From the NCBI RefSeq assembly GCF_004137245.1, contig NZ_SDWS01000015.1:1-64000 (forward strand): a stretch of DNA of 64,000 nucleotides, written 5' to 3'. The notes beneath the pieces are model-generated. The model made no database searches and was not told where the DNA came from. It saw nothing but the letters and a program-made list of their open reading frames with translations. Shown one piece after another: positions 16,816-25,956 of the stretch (positions are counted from its first letter, which is position 1; every line of letters begins with the position of its first letter). The position numbers were made by a program, and so were the translations under genes. This DNA is from Nocardioides glacieisoli. GTDB lineage: Bacteria; Actinomycetota; Actinomycetes; Propionibacteriales; Nocardioidaceae.

Positions 16816-18309
16816 TCAGGCCTTGCGGCGACGCACTGCGCCACCGATGCCGCCGACGAGGGCCAGGAGGCCTACACCGACGAAGGCTGCCGAGCTCTGG
16901 CGACCGGGGACGACGCGCTGGAGCGCGCTCTCCTTGCTCGCCGACTGCTTGGCCGACGCGCCCGCGGACGGGTGCGGGTCGGCGTTGCTGCCGCTGGCCG
17001 GGAGGGCCAGGTAGGGGAACGTGCCGCTGAAGGCGGTGTCGTTGTTGTCGACGCCGTCTCCGAGGTCGTTCGCGGAACCGACGAGCTCACCCTCGACGAC
17101 CTGGAGCGCGATGTCGATGACATCGTCACCAAGACGGCGACCGTTGGGGAAGCCCTGCGTGTCTCCACCGATCACGCCGAGCCGGTTCGGCGTGGCCGTG
17201 ACGGGGGTCGACATGTTGAGGCGGAGCTGCTCGCTCGGGGTGATCTTGCCCTTGGGCATGTTGAGCCCCTCGACACCCGTGAGGAACACCGACACGAGGT
17301 CGTTGCGCGGGGTCTTGGGAGCCTCGATGCCGTAGACGGCCTCGATCAGCTTCGGCAGCTCGGGGTTGGTCACGTACTTGAGCGCCGCTGCGTCACCCGT
17401 GGGCTTGAGGCCGTTGAACGCGTCCTTGAGCTTGAGCGGGATGACGACCTCGTTGACCAGCGGGTTGCCCAGGCGCGAGACCTGGACCCACTTGCCGTTG
17501 GTCGACTTCTTCTGCGTGGTCGTCCAGGTGCCGATGATCGGGTTCTTCTTCGGGTTGTTCTTCTTCGCGACCCACTTCTGCGGGACCTGCAGCGCCACCG
17601 ACTGGACGTTGAAGCCCGCCAGGGTGTCGTCGCCGGCCTCGGAGAGGTCACCGCCGTAGAGCAGGTCGAAGACGCGCAGGTCGAGGAAGAACGGGTCCTC
17701 GGCCTGACCGGCGAACGACTTGACGCCCTTCGCCGGGACGGTCGTCGCCTGGGCACGCAGCGCGGCGTAGTTGGGCATGGACGCCTTGCCGATGTTGGAC
17801 GGCGCGACGCGCTTCTTCTTGACGACCGTCTTGACGTTGTTGGTCTTGTGGTTGATCCGGACCAGCTTGTAGGTCTGGTAGAAGTTCAGGTCCTTGTCGG
17901 CCAGGGACGTGACCGGGCCGGTGGCGGCCAGGAACGTGTCTCCGGTGACGTAGTGGTCCTTGAACGTCCAGCGGAACGTCACGTCGGGCTTGGCATCAGC
18001 GTTGTTGTCGATCTTGATGTCGTACTGCGCGTCCGTCGCGAAGCTGTAGAAGTTCGGACCGCCGGCCGGCTCCTCGAAAGGAAGCCAGTTGGCGACCAGC
18101 GTGACGGTCTTCTGCGCCTCGGGACTGCGGAACGCGTAGAGGTCCGTCCCGTCGTACTGCGGCGTCCCCGAGATGAGTGGTGCCTCCCGGTGACTTGATG
18201 CGGTCGCGGCGAGCGGACCGAGACCGGCGAACCCGACTGCTGTCAGCAGGCCGCCGGTGCAGGCCAGGGCGATTGTCCCGTGCCGCTTGGTGGGTCGTGA
18301 GCGCTTCAT
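16816..18309 (-). CDS. DUF4331 secreted protein with C-terminal membrane anchor
   Basis: A 497-residue protein. It has a signal peptide ending near ATASS, followed at once by the family hallmark SHREAPLISGTPQYDGTDLYAF. The DUF4331 domain covers most of the length, and there is a C-terminal hydrophobic helix followed by RRRKA. The last 60 residues before the helix are a Ser/Ala-rich linker. The ATG at 18309 lies 9 nt after AAGGAG; an in-frame TTG at 18315 is too close to that site. The function of DUF4331 is not established. Association with TPR and NicO genes suggests a cell-surface role linked to metal handling, which is inference. Confidence 0.82.
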   Translation of the reverse strand: MKRSRPTKRHGTIALACTGGLLTAVGFAGLGPLAATASSHREAPLISGTPQYDGTDLYAFRSPEAQKTVTLVANWLPFEEPAGGPNFYSFATDAQYDIKIDNNADAKPDVTFRWTFKDHYVTGDTFLAATGPVTSLADKDLNFYQTYKLVRINHKTNNVKTVVKKKRVAPSNIGKASMPNYAALRAQATTVPAKGVKSFAGQAEDPFFLDLRVFDLLYGGDLSEAGDDTLAGFNVQSVALQVPQKWVAKKNNPKKNPIIGTWTTTQKKSTNGKWVQVSRLGNPLVNEVVIPLKLKDAFNGLKPTGDAAALKYVTNPELPKLIEAVYGIEAPKTPRNDLVSVFLTGVEGLNMPKGKITPSEQLRLNMSTPVTATPNRLGVIGGDTQGFPNGRRLGDDVIDIALQVVEGELVGSANDLGDGVDNNDTAFSGTFPYLALPASGSNADPHPSAGASAKQSASKESALQRVVPGRQSSAAFVGVGLLALVGGIGGAVRRRKA

Positions 18310-18457
18310 CAGCAACTACTCCTTGTGTTGGCCCGGGGGGTCGCGATCGTGCGTACGCCGGTTCCGAGCGCCCGCGCTCCTTGGGTGAGCACGGGTTATG
18401 AGTGTTCGGAGTCACACCGGCGACGGATTGGCATTCCACTCCTCCGCAGGGGTGGGT

Positions 18458-21400
18458 TCACCGGAAGTCGCGCGAGGACGCCCGCGCCTGCAGCACGGCG
18501 CCCGCCCCGGGGACGACGACGTCGATGGGCTCGACGCGGTCGGCGATCAGGTTGGTGACGCCCTCGTTGCGCTCGAGCTTGCCGCGGATGACGACGGCGA
18601 CCCGGTTGCGGGCGGCCTGCCGGTGGGCCTTCATCACCCCGATCGAGCAGACGACGTTGAGCATGCCGGTCTCGTCCTCGAGGTTGAGGAAGGTGACGCC
18701 CATGGCCGTGCCGGGTCGCTGCCGGTGCGTGATCAGCCCGCCGACGTGCACCCGTCGGTTGGGCTCGGTGGTCTCGAGGTCCTGCACCGAGCGGATGCCG
18801 GCGCGGCGCAGGTCGTCGCGCAGGTGCTCGATCGGGTGCCGCTCGGGCGAGACGCCGGTGGCCCAGAGGTCGGCGAGGGTGATCTCGGGCTGGCTCATGC
18901 CGGGGAGGGTGGGGGCCGCGGGGGCGGGGGTGGTGCCGGCCAGGTGCTCCGCCCCCTCGGCGAATCCTGCGGCCCAGAGGGCCTCGCGCCGGTCCAGGCC
19001 CCAGGCGTCGAAGGCTCCCGCCGTGGCGAGCGCCTCCAGCTGGGCCGGGGTCAGGCCGGCCCGTCGCGACAGGTCGGTGACGCCGGTGAACGGTGCCTCG
19101 GCGCGCGCCGCCACGATCCGGCGCGCCACCTCGAGCCCGATCCCGCGGACGGAGTCCAGCCCGAGGCGTACGGCGACGTGGCTGTCGCGGCGGTGGGCCG
19201 GCACGGGGTCGGGCGTGCCCGGCACCCACTCGACCCGGTCGAACCTCGGCCGGCAGCACTCGTCCGGTCCGGTGGCGGCGACCGGCCCGGCCACGAGAGG
19301 CTCCAGGTCTGCCTGCGCCGACGACCGCGTCACGTCCGGGCGGCGTACGTCGACACCGTGGCGGCGCGCGTCGCCGACCAGCGACTGCGGAGAGTAGAAG
19401 CCCATCGGCTGGTTGCGCAGCAGCCCGGCGAGGAACGCCGCGGGGTAGTGGAGCTTGAACCACGACGAGGCGTAGACGAGCAGGGCGAAGGACAGGGCGT
19501 GCGACTCGGCGAAGCCGAAGTTGGCGAAGGACAGGATCTTCACGTAGATCGAGTCGGCGAGGTCGCCGGTGATCCCACGCTTCTCCATCCCGGCGTAGAG
19601 CTTGTGCTTGACCGACTCGATCCGCTCGATCCCGCGCTTGGACCCCATTGCGCGGCGCAGCAGGTCGGCGTCGTCGCGGCTGCAGTCGCCGAGGGTGACG
19701 GCCATGGCCATCAGCTGCTCCTGGAAGAGCGGCACGCCCTTGGTGCGCTCGAGGACCGGCACCAGCTCGGGGTGGTCGTAGGTCACCTCCTCCTTGCCGG
19801 TGGCGCGACGGACGTAGGGGTGGACGGCGCCGCCCTGTATCGGCCCCGGCCGGATGAGCGCGATCTCGATGGCGAGGTCGTAGAACTCGCGCGGCCGCAG
19901 CCGGGGCAGCGTGCCGATCTGTGCACGGCTCTCGACCTGGAAGACGCCGATCGAGTCGGCGCGGCAGAGCATGTCGTAGACCGCGGGCTCCTCCTTGGGC
20001 ATCGTCGCTAGGTCCCACTGCTCGCCGAGGTGGTCGGCGACCAGCCGCATCATGTGGTCGAGCGCGCCGAGCATCCCGAGCCCGAGCAGGTCGAACTTCA
20101 CCAGCCCCATCGACTCGCAGCCGTCCTTGTCCCACTGCAGCACGGTCCGCTTGTCCATCCGGCCGCGCTCGATCGGGCACACCTCGCCGATCGGCCGCTC
20201 GGTGAGCACCATCCCGCCGGAGTGGATGCCGAGGTGGCGGGGCGCACCCATCAGCTCCTCGGCGAGGGCGACGACCTGAGGGGGTACGTCGTGGGCGTCG
20301 GGGTCGCCCTGGTCGCCGGCGACCACGGACTTCCAGCCGTCGATCTGCTTCGACCACGCGTCCTGCTGACCCTGGGAGAAGCCGAGCGCCTTGGCGGCGT
20401 CGCGCACGGCCATCCGCGGGCGGTAGCTGATGATGTTGGCGACCTGTGCGGCGTTGCGGCGGCCGTAGGTGTCGTAGACCCACTGGATCACCTCCTCGCG
20501 CCGGTCGGAGTCGAAGTCCACGTCGATGTCGGGCTCCTCGTCGCGGTGCGCGGAGATGAAGCGCTCGAACGGCAGCTTGTAGAAGACGGCGTCGACGGCG
20601 GTGATGCCGAGGGCGAAGCAGACCGCCGAGCTCGCCGCCGAGCCCCGTCCCTGGCACAGGATCCTCCGCCCGCGGGCGAAGGCCACGATGTCGTGCACGA
20701 TGACGAAGTAGCCCGCGAAGTCCTTCTCGGAGATGACCCGCAGTTCGTGCTCGAGCCGCTCGCGTGCCTCGGCCTCGTGCGGCACGCCTGCGTACCTCTC
20801 GGCGAACCCGCGCTCGGCCAGCACGCGCAGCCACGAGTCGGCAGTGTGGCCCTCGGGGATCTGCCGCTTGGGCAGCGCGGGCGACGCCTTGTGGAGGTCG
20901 AAGGCCAGCTCGTCGGCGAGGCTGACGCTCCGCTCGACAGCACCGGGGTGGGCCGCCAGCGCGGTCGTCATCTCCTCGCCGCTGCGCAGGTGGGCCGAGC
21001 CCGACAGGTCGAGCCAGCCGTCGAGGTCGGCGAGGCTGCGGCGGGCGCGGACGGCCGCCATCGCCGAGGCCAGCCGGTGGCGCTGCGGAGTGGAGTGGTG
21101 GACGTTTCCGGCGGCGACCACGTCGAGGCCGTGCACCCCGGCGAGCCGGGCGAGGGCGGCGTTGGTCACGTCGGCGCCGGGGCGCGGGGACAGCTCGACG
21201 AGGACGTGCTCGAGCCCGAAGAGCGAGGTCAGCCGGTCGAGGGCGTCCGCTGCCGCCCCTTCGCCGGCGGCCAGCCCCTGCCGGACCGCGCCCTTGCGGC
21301 AGCCGGTGAGGATCGTCCAGTGGCCCCGGCCGCGCTCGCCCAGCTCGTCGAGGTCGTAGACCGGGCGGCCCTTCTCGTCGCCGCGCAGGTGCGCGTCGGT

Positions 21401-21850
21401 GATGGCCGCGGCCAGCCGGTGGTAGCCCTCGACACCGCGGGCGAGCACGAGCAGGTGGCTGCCCTCGGGGTCGGGTACGCCGTTCTGCGGCCCGCTGAGG
21501 CCCAGGGAGAGCTCGGCGCCGAAGACCGTCGGCAGGTCGTACGCTGCCGCGGCCTCGGCCAGCATCGGCGCGGCATAGAAGCCGTCGTGGTCGGTGACCG
21601 CGAGCGCGTGGAGCCCGAGCCGGACGGCCTCCTCGACGAGCTCCTGCGGCGAGCTCGCGCCGTCGAGGAAGCTGAAGTGGCTGTGGCAGTGCAGCTCGGC
21701 GTAGGGGGTGACCGTGACCGGCCGCTGGATCGGGCGCGCCTCGGTCGCGGCGTGCTTGCGCCGCGAGACGGGCGCGTCGTCGGCGCCGGGGAGCCCGCTG
21801 AGCCTGCGCTCGAGCTCCTTCCAGTGCATCTGGGGGTTGTTCCAGCCCAT
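18458..21850 (-). CDS. dnaE2: Error-prone DNA polymerase DnaE2 (ImuC)
   Basis: A 1130-residue C-family polymerase of the DnaE2 type. It starts MGWNNPQMHWKELERRL, has a PHP domain from about residue 50 (AELHCHSHFSFLDGA), the catalytic Asp region PDIDVDFDSDRR, the QGRGSAASSAVCF finger region and a C-terminal OB fold (VHVGGLITHRQRPGTAMG). It carries out mutagenic translesion synthesis together with ImuA and ImuB and the beta clamp. Length matches the family. It lies 12 bp after imuB and is the last gene of the SOS operon. Confidence 0.94.
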   Translation of the reverse strand: MGWNNPQMHWKELERRLSGLPGADDAPVSRRKHAATEARPIQRPVTVTPYAELHCHSHFSFLDGASSPQELVEEAVRLGLHALAVTDHDGFYAAPMLAEAAAAYDLPTVFGAELSLGLSGPQNGVPDPEGSHLLVLARGVEGYHRLAAAITDAHLRGDEKGRPVYDLDELGERGRGHWTILTGCRKGAVRQGLAAGEGAAADALDRLTSLFGLEHVLVELSPRPGADVTNAALARLAGVHGLDVVAAGNVHHSTPQRHRLASAMAAVRARRSLADLDGWLDLSGSAHLRSGEEMTTALAAHPGAVERSVSLADELAFDLHKASPALPKRQIPEGHTADSWLRVLAERGFAERYAGVPHEAEARERLEHELRVISEKDFAGYFVIVHDIVAFARGRRILCQGRGSAASSAVCFALGITAVDAVFYKLPFERFISAHRDEEPDIDVDFDSDRREEVIQWVYDTYGRRNAAQVANIISYRPRMAVRDAAKALGFSQGQQDAWSKQIDGWKSVVAGDQGDPDAHDVPPQVVALAEELMGAPRHLGIHSGGMVLTERPIGEVCPIERGRMDKRTVLQWDKDGCESMGLVKFDLLGLGMLGALDHMMRLVADHLGEQWDLATMPKEEPAVYDMLCRADSIGVFQVESRAQIGTLPRLRPREFYDLAIEIALIRPGPIQGGAVHPYVRRATGKEEVTYDHPELVPVLERTKGVPLFQEQLMAMAVTLGDCSRDDADLLRRAMGSKRGIERIESVKHKLYAGMEKRGITGDLADSIYVKILSFANFGFAESHALSFALLVYASSWFKLHYPAAFLAGLLRNQPMGFYSPQSLVGDARRHGVDVRRPDVTRSSAQADLEPLVAGPVAATGPDECCRPRFDRVEWVPGTPDPVPAHRRDSHVAVRLGLDSVRGIGLEVARRIVAARAEAPFTGVTDLSRRAGLTPAQLEALATAGAFDAWGLDRREALWAAGFAEGAEHLAGTTPAPAAPTLPGMSQPEITLADLWATGVSPERHPIEHLRDDLRRAGIRSVQDLETTEPNRRVHVGGLITHRQRPGTAMGVTFLNLEDETGMLNVVCSIGVMKAHRQAARNRVAVVIRGKLERNEGVTNLIADRVEPIDVVVPGAGAVLQARASSRDFR

Positions 21851-21862
21851 CAGTCCGCGCCC

Positions 21863-23449
21863 CTAGTCATAGCCCGCCTCCAGCGCCCAGCCCTCGGGCG
21901 CGCGCAGCAGCAGCCACGCGCGGCCGTCGGCGCCGACGACCTGGAAGCGCGCGGACGGCCCGCCGCCAGCCGACCACCAGCTCTCGTCGGTCGGCCACGG
22001 CCCCGCCCACGCGGTGACCGGCTGCCACGGGAGGCTCTCGCCGCCCTCCCGCACCCGGAAGCGTCTGAGCTCGCCGGTGACGACACCGCGGTCGGTCACC
22101 CGGACGTCGCGCCCCGCGTCGTCGACCACCTCCGCCACCGGAGGCGTGGCGAACACCCGCACCGGCGCCGGTCCCGGCACCCGCCCCGGCCACGGCCGGT
22201 CGACGGGGCGCAGGTCGACGGCCCGCTCGCCCCACGGCACCAGGGCCTGCCTGGCCGCCGGGCTGCGGCCGCCCTGCAGCACCGGACGGCGTACGGCCTC
22301 GAAGCCGACCATGCCCTGCACCCGGGCGACGCCGCGCTCGACCAGGTCGTCCGACGCGGTGCCCCAGAGCGCCTCGCCGTGCGCTGCGGCGGGCTCGACG
22401 GTCTCGGGGACGAACCTGACCCGGTCGATCGGTGCGCGCACCTCACCCGCCTGCTTGCGACCGCGCAGCGCCGCGCCCACCCTGCTCGTCGAGCCGGCCC
22501 CCTGCAGCTGCCAGTGCACCCGGTCGACGAGGTCGCGGGCGTTGAAGTGGCGCGGGTGCAACCACGCGCGCGACGAGCAGACGACTCCTTCCGACTCGGC
22601 CTCGACGCGCACCGCGGTGGCGACGAGCTGGTGGTGCGCGAGCTGGGTGATGAAGCGTTCAGCGGTCGTGCGGACGCTGAACGTGATCGCCTCGACGTTG
22701 TCGAGCGGTGTCTCGAAGGCAACGTCGGCCTCGAGCTCGGGCGGGGGAGTGCGGGCCGCGAACAGCTCGCGGTCCTCGCCCCGGGCTCGACGGCGCACGG
22801 CCGCGCCGTAGGTGCCCAGCCGGTGCTCGACCGCATCGCCGGGCAGGTCGGCGAGGTCGCCGAGGGTGCGGAGCCCGAGCCGCTGCAGGAGGCTGACGAG
22901 CTCGCGGCCCCGCGCTCCCTCGTCCTGGAGCACGTGGACGGGCAGGCCGCGGAGGAAGGCAGCCGAGCCGCCCTCGTCCACCACGACCCACGACTGGACG
23001 TCGGCGGTGCGGGCGGCCTGCTCGGCGGTGAACAGGTCGTCGGCGATCCCGACCCGCACGTCCCAGATCCCGCCCTGGACGAGGGCCTCAGAGGCGACCG
23101 CGGCGGCCTTGGTCTCGGTGCCGTACCAGCTGCCGGGGGCGCGCACGGCGAGTAGCCCGGGCCGCAGTGCCGCCACTCCCGGGCGCAGGTCCTCGATGAT
23201 CCCCAGCACCGGCTCGAAGGCGCGGGCGTCACGGTCGGGGTTGGCCGACAGCAGCAGGAGCTCGGGGCACCTGGCCTGGGCGTCGCGACGGCGCTGCCCG
23301 CGGCGTACGCCCTCGTCGCGCGCCGGTCCGTTGCAGACCTCGACGAGGTTGGCGTGCATCACGGCGGCGGGGGAGCGGAGCGACCGTTCGGCCTCCTCGA
23401 GTGCGGCGACCACCGACCAGTCGGGGCACCACACCACCATCACCCTCAT
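21863..23449 (-). CDS. imuB: ImuB, inactive Y-family polymerase-like mutasome adaptor
   Basis: A 528-residue DinB/UmuC-like protein. The first-motif region reads VMVVWCPDWSVVAAL, and the second catalytic acidic motif of active Y-family enzymes is replaced (GLLAVRAPGSW), as expected for ImuB. A thumb/little-finger region follows. Near residue 395, RQALVPWG resembles the ImuB beta-clamp-binding motif. The C-terminal tail binds ImuA and DnaE2 in mycobacteria. It starts at an ATG 7 bp after imuA. Confidence 0.9.
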   Translation of the reverse strand: MRVMVVWCPDWSVVAALEEAERSLRSPAAVMHANLVEVCNGPARDEGVRRGQRRRDAQARCPELLLLSANPDRDARAFEPVLGIIEDLRPGVAALRPGLLAVRAPGSWYGTETKAAAVASEALVQGGIWDVRVGIADDLFTAEQAARTADVQSWVVVDEGGSAAFLRGLPVHVLQDEGARGRELVSLLQRLGLRTLGDLADLPGDAVEHRLGTYGAAVRRRARGEDRELFAARTPPPELEADVAFETPLDNVEAITFSVRTTAERFITQLAHHQLVATAVRVEAESEGVVCSSRAWLHPRHFNARDLVDRVHWQLQGAGSTSRVGAALRGRKQAGEVRAPIDRVRFVPETVEPAAAHGEALWGTASDDLVERGVARVQGMVGFEAVRRPVLQGGRSPAARQALVPWGERAVDLRPVDRPWPGRVPGPAPVRVFATPPVAEVVDDAGRDVRVTDRGVVTGELRRFRVREGGESLPWQPVTAWAGPWPTDESWWSAGGGPSARFQVVGADGRAWLLLRAPEGWALEAGYD

Positions 23450-23456
23450 CGAGCGC

Positions 23457-24131
23457 TCACCCCGAGACCCGGATCTCGCGGACTGCCTCCCGTGCCCGGT
23501 GCACCCCCGGCCACGTCAGGTCGGCGCGGGCCGGCGGCCGCGCTCCCCGGTGCACGGTGATGCTCGCCCGTCGCTCGACCAGCCGCCCGGACCCGGCCGT
23601 CGGACCGAACCACGACGACGACTCGACGCTCAGCCGGGCCACTGCCCGTGGCCACTCGCCGTGGACGACCAGCACCGCCGAGCGGGTGCGGAGGCGTGAG
23701 TCGAGGACGCCCGCGGCCCGTGCGGTGACCGACGCCGGAGGCCGGAGCACCACGACCCGGAGGACGTCCACCAGCGCTGCCGTCACCTCCAGCCAGTGCT
23801 CGCCGGGATCCGGCACGAGCACCGTGCGGGAGAGCTCGATGCCCAGCTCCGCGGCCGCCTCCGCCCCGAAGTCGCCGCACCCGGCGAAGCCGACCCACTC
23901 ACCGGCGCGGGACGCCCCCGCGGCCAGGGCGAGGGCCAGCGAGGCGCTGTCGACGGCGTAGGTCGAGCCGGCGTGCAGGGGCACGATGTCGGTCAGCCCG
24001 GGCAGGGTGGGCACCGGCTCCCCGGCTACCTTGTGCTCCATCGCCGCGACCCTCGCGCGCAGCTGCTCGACCGTGCTCTGCCGCTGACCGTGCGGCTCGG
24101 CGAGCGGCGCCAGGGAGCGGGAGGACGACAT
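23457..24131 (-). CDS. imuA: ImuA (ImuA'/RecA-related mutasome subunit)
   Basis: A 224-residue protein of the actinobacterial ImuA' type, distantly RecA-like but without a clear Walker A. It carries GEWVGFAGCGDFGAEAA where RecA relatives have the nucleotide loop. It is needed for DnaE2-dependent mutagenesis. I place the start at the ATG at 24131 (MSSSRSL). A GATGAT hexamer ends 6 nt before it, which fits a leaderless promoter, and the LexA box overlaps that hexamer. A longer frame from 24167 would put the operator inside the coding region. First gene of imuA-imuB-dnaE2. Confidence 0.85.
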   Translation of the reverse strand: MSSSRSLAPLAEPHGQRQSTVEQLRARVAAMEHKVAGEPVPTLPGLTDIVPLHAGSTYAVDSASLALALAAGASRAGEWVGFAGCGDFGAEAAAELGIELSRTVLVPDPGEHWLEVTAALVDVLRVVVLRPPASVTARAAGVLDSRLRTRSAVLVVHGEWPRAVARLSVESSSWFGPTAGSGRLVERRASITVHRGARPPARADLTWPGVHRAREAVREIRVSG

Positions 24132-24141
24132 CTCCCCATCA

Positions 24142-24157
24142 TCGAACAGGTGTTCGA
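24142..24157 (-). promoter_or_regulatory. LexA (SOS) box
   Basis: TCGAAC-AGGT-GTTCGA, a perfect palindromic match to the actinobacterial/Bacillus-type LexA operator. It starts 10 bp upstream of the imuA ATG and overlaps the likely -10, so LexA binding should block transcription until DNA damage. Confidence 0.93.
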
Positions 24158-24221
24158 ACGGCGTCAAGCCCGGGGTCAGCCCTCCGTCTCGGTGCCCGTG
24201 CTCGTCCTGTGCGCCCGGCGA

Positions 24222-25244
24222 TCAGCTGTCGCTCGGCGGTGCACCCAGCCAGAAGCGCGACTTGTCGGTGCTCGCGAGGACGGCGAGCTGCTCCTCGATC
24301 CGGTCCAGGTGCGGGTCGCCCGGCGCCGGCCCGGTCGGGCGCTGCGGAAGGGCCGGGGTCACCAGCAGGCCGAGCCGCTCCAGTCCCTCGCGGTCGTCGA
24401 GCGCAGTCGCGGCGAACAGCTCACGGCAGACCTGGTCGGCCAGTTCGGTCGGCCACTCCTTCCACCCCTCTGCCTGCATCGCGGACGCCAGCCGGCGCCG
24501 CTCGGACCGGGCGACCAGGCGGTGACCTGAGGTGAGGTGGTTCGACCACTTGCGGGCGAACTCCTCGAGCGTGTGGGACTCGTAGTGCAGGACCTGCAAC
24601 CATGAGGCGCGGTGCGCGGCGACCGGAGTCCTGCTCTCGTCGACGACGCGATGGATGTCCAACCACGCGTCGGTCGAGACGCGCATGCCCGCCTTCCCGA
24701 CGGTGTGCCCCCGGAAGTAGGAGCTGTTGTCCGGACGCTCGAGCCTGCCCAAGAGGTGGAGCAGGTTCAGCTCCTCGTCGGCGAGGAGGCGCTTGAAGAC
24801 CGTCACCTCGTCGTTCGGCCACTCCCACTGCGCCAGTGCCTCCAGCGGTGACAGCAGCACCGCCTCGACGTCGTCCGCCAGGCCTTGGAGGCGCTGCTTG
24901 TCCAGGTGCAGGACCTCGTCCCCGTCGATGTGGAAGAGCCATCCCTGAGGGTCGCTATCCCGCAGGACGGCCAGCGCCGCGTTGGCATTGACGCGTTGCC
25001 GGGCATTGAGCCTCGGCGAGAAGTCGTCGCCCCACCACGTCGCGGCGTCGACGGCGACCACGCTGCGATGCGCATTGAGCGCCTCTGCCGTCTGCGTGTC
25101 GTCGCGGTCGTCCACGAAGACGAGCATCCGGTCGACACCGGCGGTGAGGTTGCGGTCGATCCAGCGCTCGAGGCGCGAGAGGTTGTCCTTGACCGTGCTC
25201 ACGGTCGTGATCACTGGCACCCCTCTCGTCAGCAGGGCAGCCAT
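24222..25244 (-). CDS. Glycosyltransferase family 2-like protein
   Basis: A 340-residue protein resembling the Glyco_tranf_2_4 group. It has VITTVSTVKDNLSRLERWIDRN at the N-terminus (written here as VITTVSTVKDN plus LSRLERWIDRN), VDRMLVFVDDRDD, a DxD-like metal site in WLFHIDGDEVLHL (about residues 102-114) and a His/Trp-rich C-terminal half. No signal peptide or membrane helix is apparent. The ATG at 25244 lacks a ribosome site; the GTG at 25220 follows AGAGGGG and begins right at the conserved region, so it is a serious alternative start. It stands alone, so the acceptor cannot be guessed. Confidence 0.68.
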   Translation of the reverse strand: MAALLTRGVPVITTVSTVKDNLSRLERWIDRNLTAGVDRMLVFVDDRDDTQTAEALNAHRSVVAVDAATWWGDDFSPRLNARQRVNANAALAVLRDSDPQGWLFHIDGDEVLHLDKQRLQGLADDVEAVLLSPLEALAQWEWPNDEVTVFKRLLADEELNLLHLLGRLERPDNSSYFRGHTVGKAGMRVSTDAWLDIHRVVDESRTPVAAHRASWLQVLHYESHTLEEFARKWSNHLTSGHRLVARSERRRLASAMQAEGWKEWPTELADQVCRELFAATALDDREGLERLGLLVTPALPQRPTGPAPGDPHLDRIEEQLAVLASTDKSRFWLGAPPSDS

Positions 25245-25333
25245 GCTAAGCCGTCCACGGGCGCTCGACGCGTCAGCTCCGCAATGCCTGGTGAACGACG
25301 TCTTCGGCAGTGACGTGGTCTAGCAGGTCCTCG

Positions 25334-25585
25334 TCACCCGACCGACCCGTCGTGCTCGCCCAGGGCGACCTCGTGCCCGGAGCGGATCGCGTGGGCGATC
25401 TCCTCGACCGTGCCTTCGGTCGTCGCCCGTACGCCTCGACTGCGCAGCTCCTCACGCAGGGTCTGGTCGACGTCCACCTCCGGCGCGCCCGTGTAGCGGG
25501 TGGCGGTCGCGTCAATGGCCTCCTGGACGACGTCGCGCACCGGCGCCCCGAGGTACTGTCCGTCGTCGATGGTCTCGAACTCCAT
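25334..25585 (-). CDS. Small hypothetical protein (83 aa)
   Basis: The predicted product is a soluble, acidic protein that begins MEFETIDDGQYLGAP and has amphipathic stretches such as VRDVVQEAIDATATRY and TVEEIAHAIRSGHEVAL. Its composition is protein-like, unlike the Arg/Pro-rich sequence that the same frame gives upstream of 25625. I do not recognise a family. The ATG at 25585 is chosen because the protein-like sequence starts there; the ATG at 25624 is an alternative adding 13 residues. The gene is divergent from the next small gene, with 68 bp between them. Confidence 0.5.
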   Translation of the reverse strand: MEFETIDDGQYLGAPVRDVVQEAIDATATRYTGAPEVDVDQTLREELRSRGVRATTEGTVEEIAHAIRSGHEVALGEHDGSVG

Positions 25586-25653
25586 GGAGATGCCGTACCC
25601 GATCGTCCGTTCTCCATTCCGCATGCGCGGTGATGCGTCGGTTCGAGGCCAGC

Positions 25654-25947
25654 ATGACGCCCAACACGAACGGACCCGATAGCGACGAGCGTGCGTCGAC
25701 CCCGAACGCCTCCGGACCCGAGGGCGCGGCAGGATCGATGGGCTCGAGCAGCGAGCGCGTCGGCCATGCCGGCCCGGGCCAGGTGGGGGCGGACGGCACG
25801 CGTGACACCTCGGTCGTGGACGGCCCGCCCGACGCCCCACCCGAGCAGCACGCAGGTGGTCCCGAGCCGCAGCCTGAGGGCGTGGAGCCGAAGGCCGGCT
25901 ATCCGCGGCTCGACCCGCGCCACGAGCACAAGCCCCACCGCACCTGA
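25654..25947 (+). CDS. Small disordered hypothetical protein (97 aa)
   Basis: The predicted product is a 97-residue, Pro/Gly/Glu/Asp-rich polypeptide with no hydrophobic core, so it is probably intrinsically disordered. Third codon positions are strongly G/C, and a weak GAGG lies just before the ATG. The C-terminus is basic and His-rich (LDPRHEHKPHRT). No family is recognised. It may be a real small gene or a chance open frame in GC-rich DNA; its 3' end lies 9 bp from the convergent kinase gene. Confidence 0.4.
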   Translation: MTPNTNGPDSDERASTPNASGPEGAAGSMGSSSERVGHAGPGQVGADGTRDTSVVDGPPDAPPEQHAGGPEPQPEGVEPKAGYPRLDPRHEHKPHRT

Positions 25948-25956
25948 CAGAACGGC

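Noticed and set aside
18366..18379. Palindrome GAGCGC-CC-GCGCTC between dnaE2 and the DUF4331 gene
   Set aside because: The spacer is only 2 nt and there is no promoter or terminator context. It is probably chance in GC-rich DNA.
24132..24167. Longer imuA start at 24167
   Set aside because: It would put the perfect LexA operator inside the gene, and a good leaderless promoter precedes the ATG at 24131.
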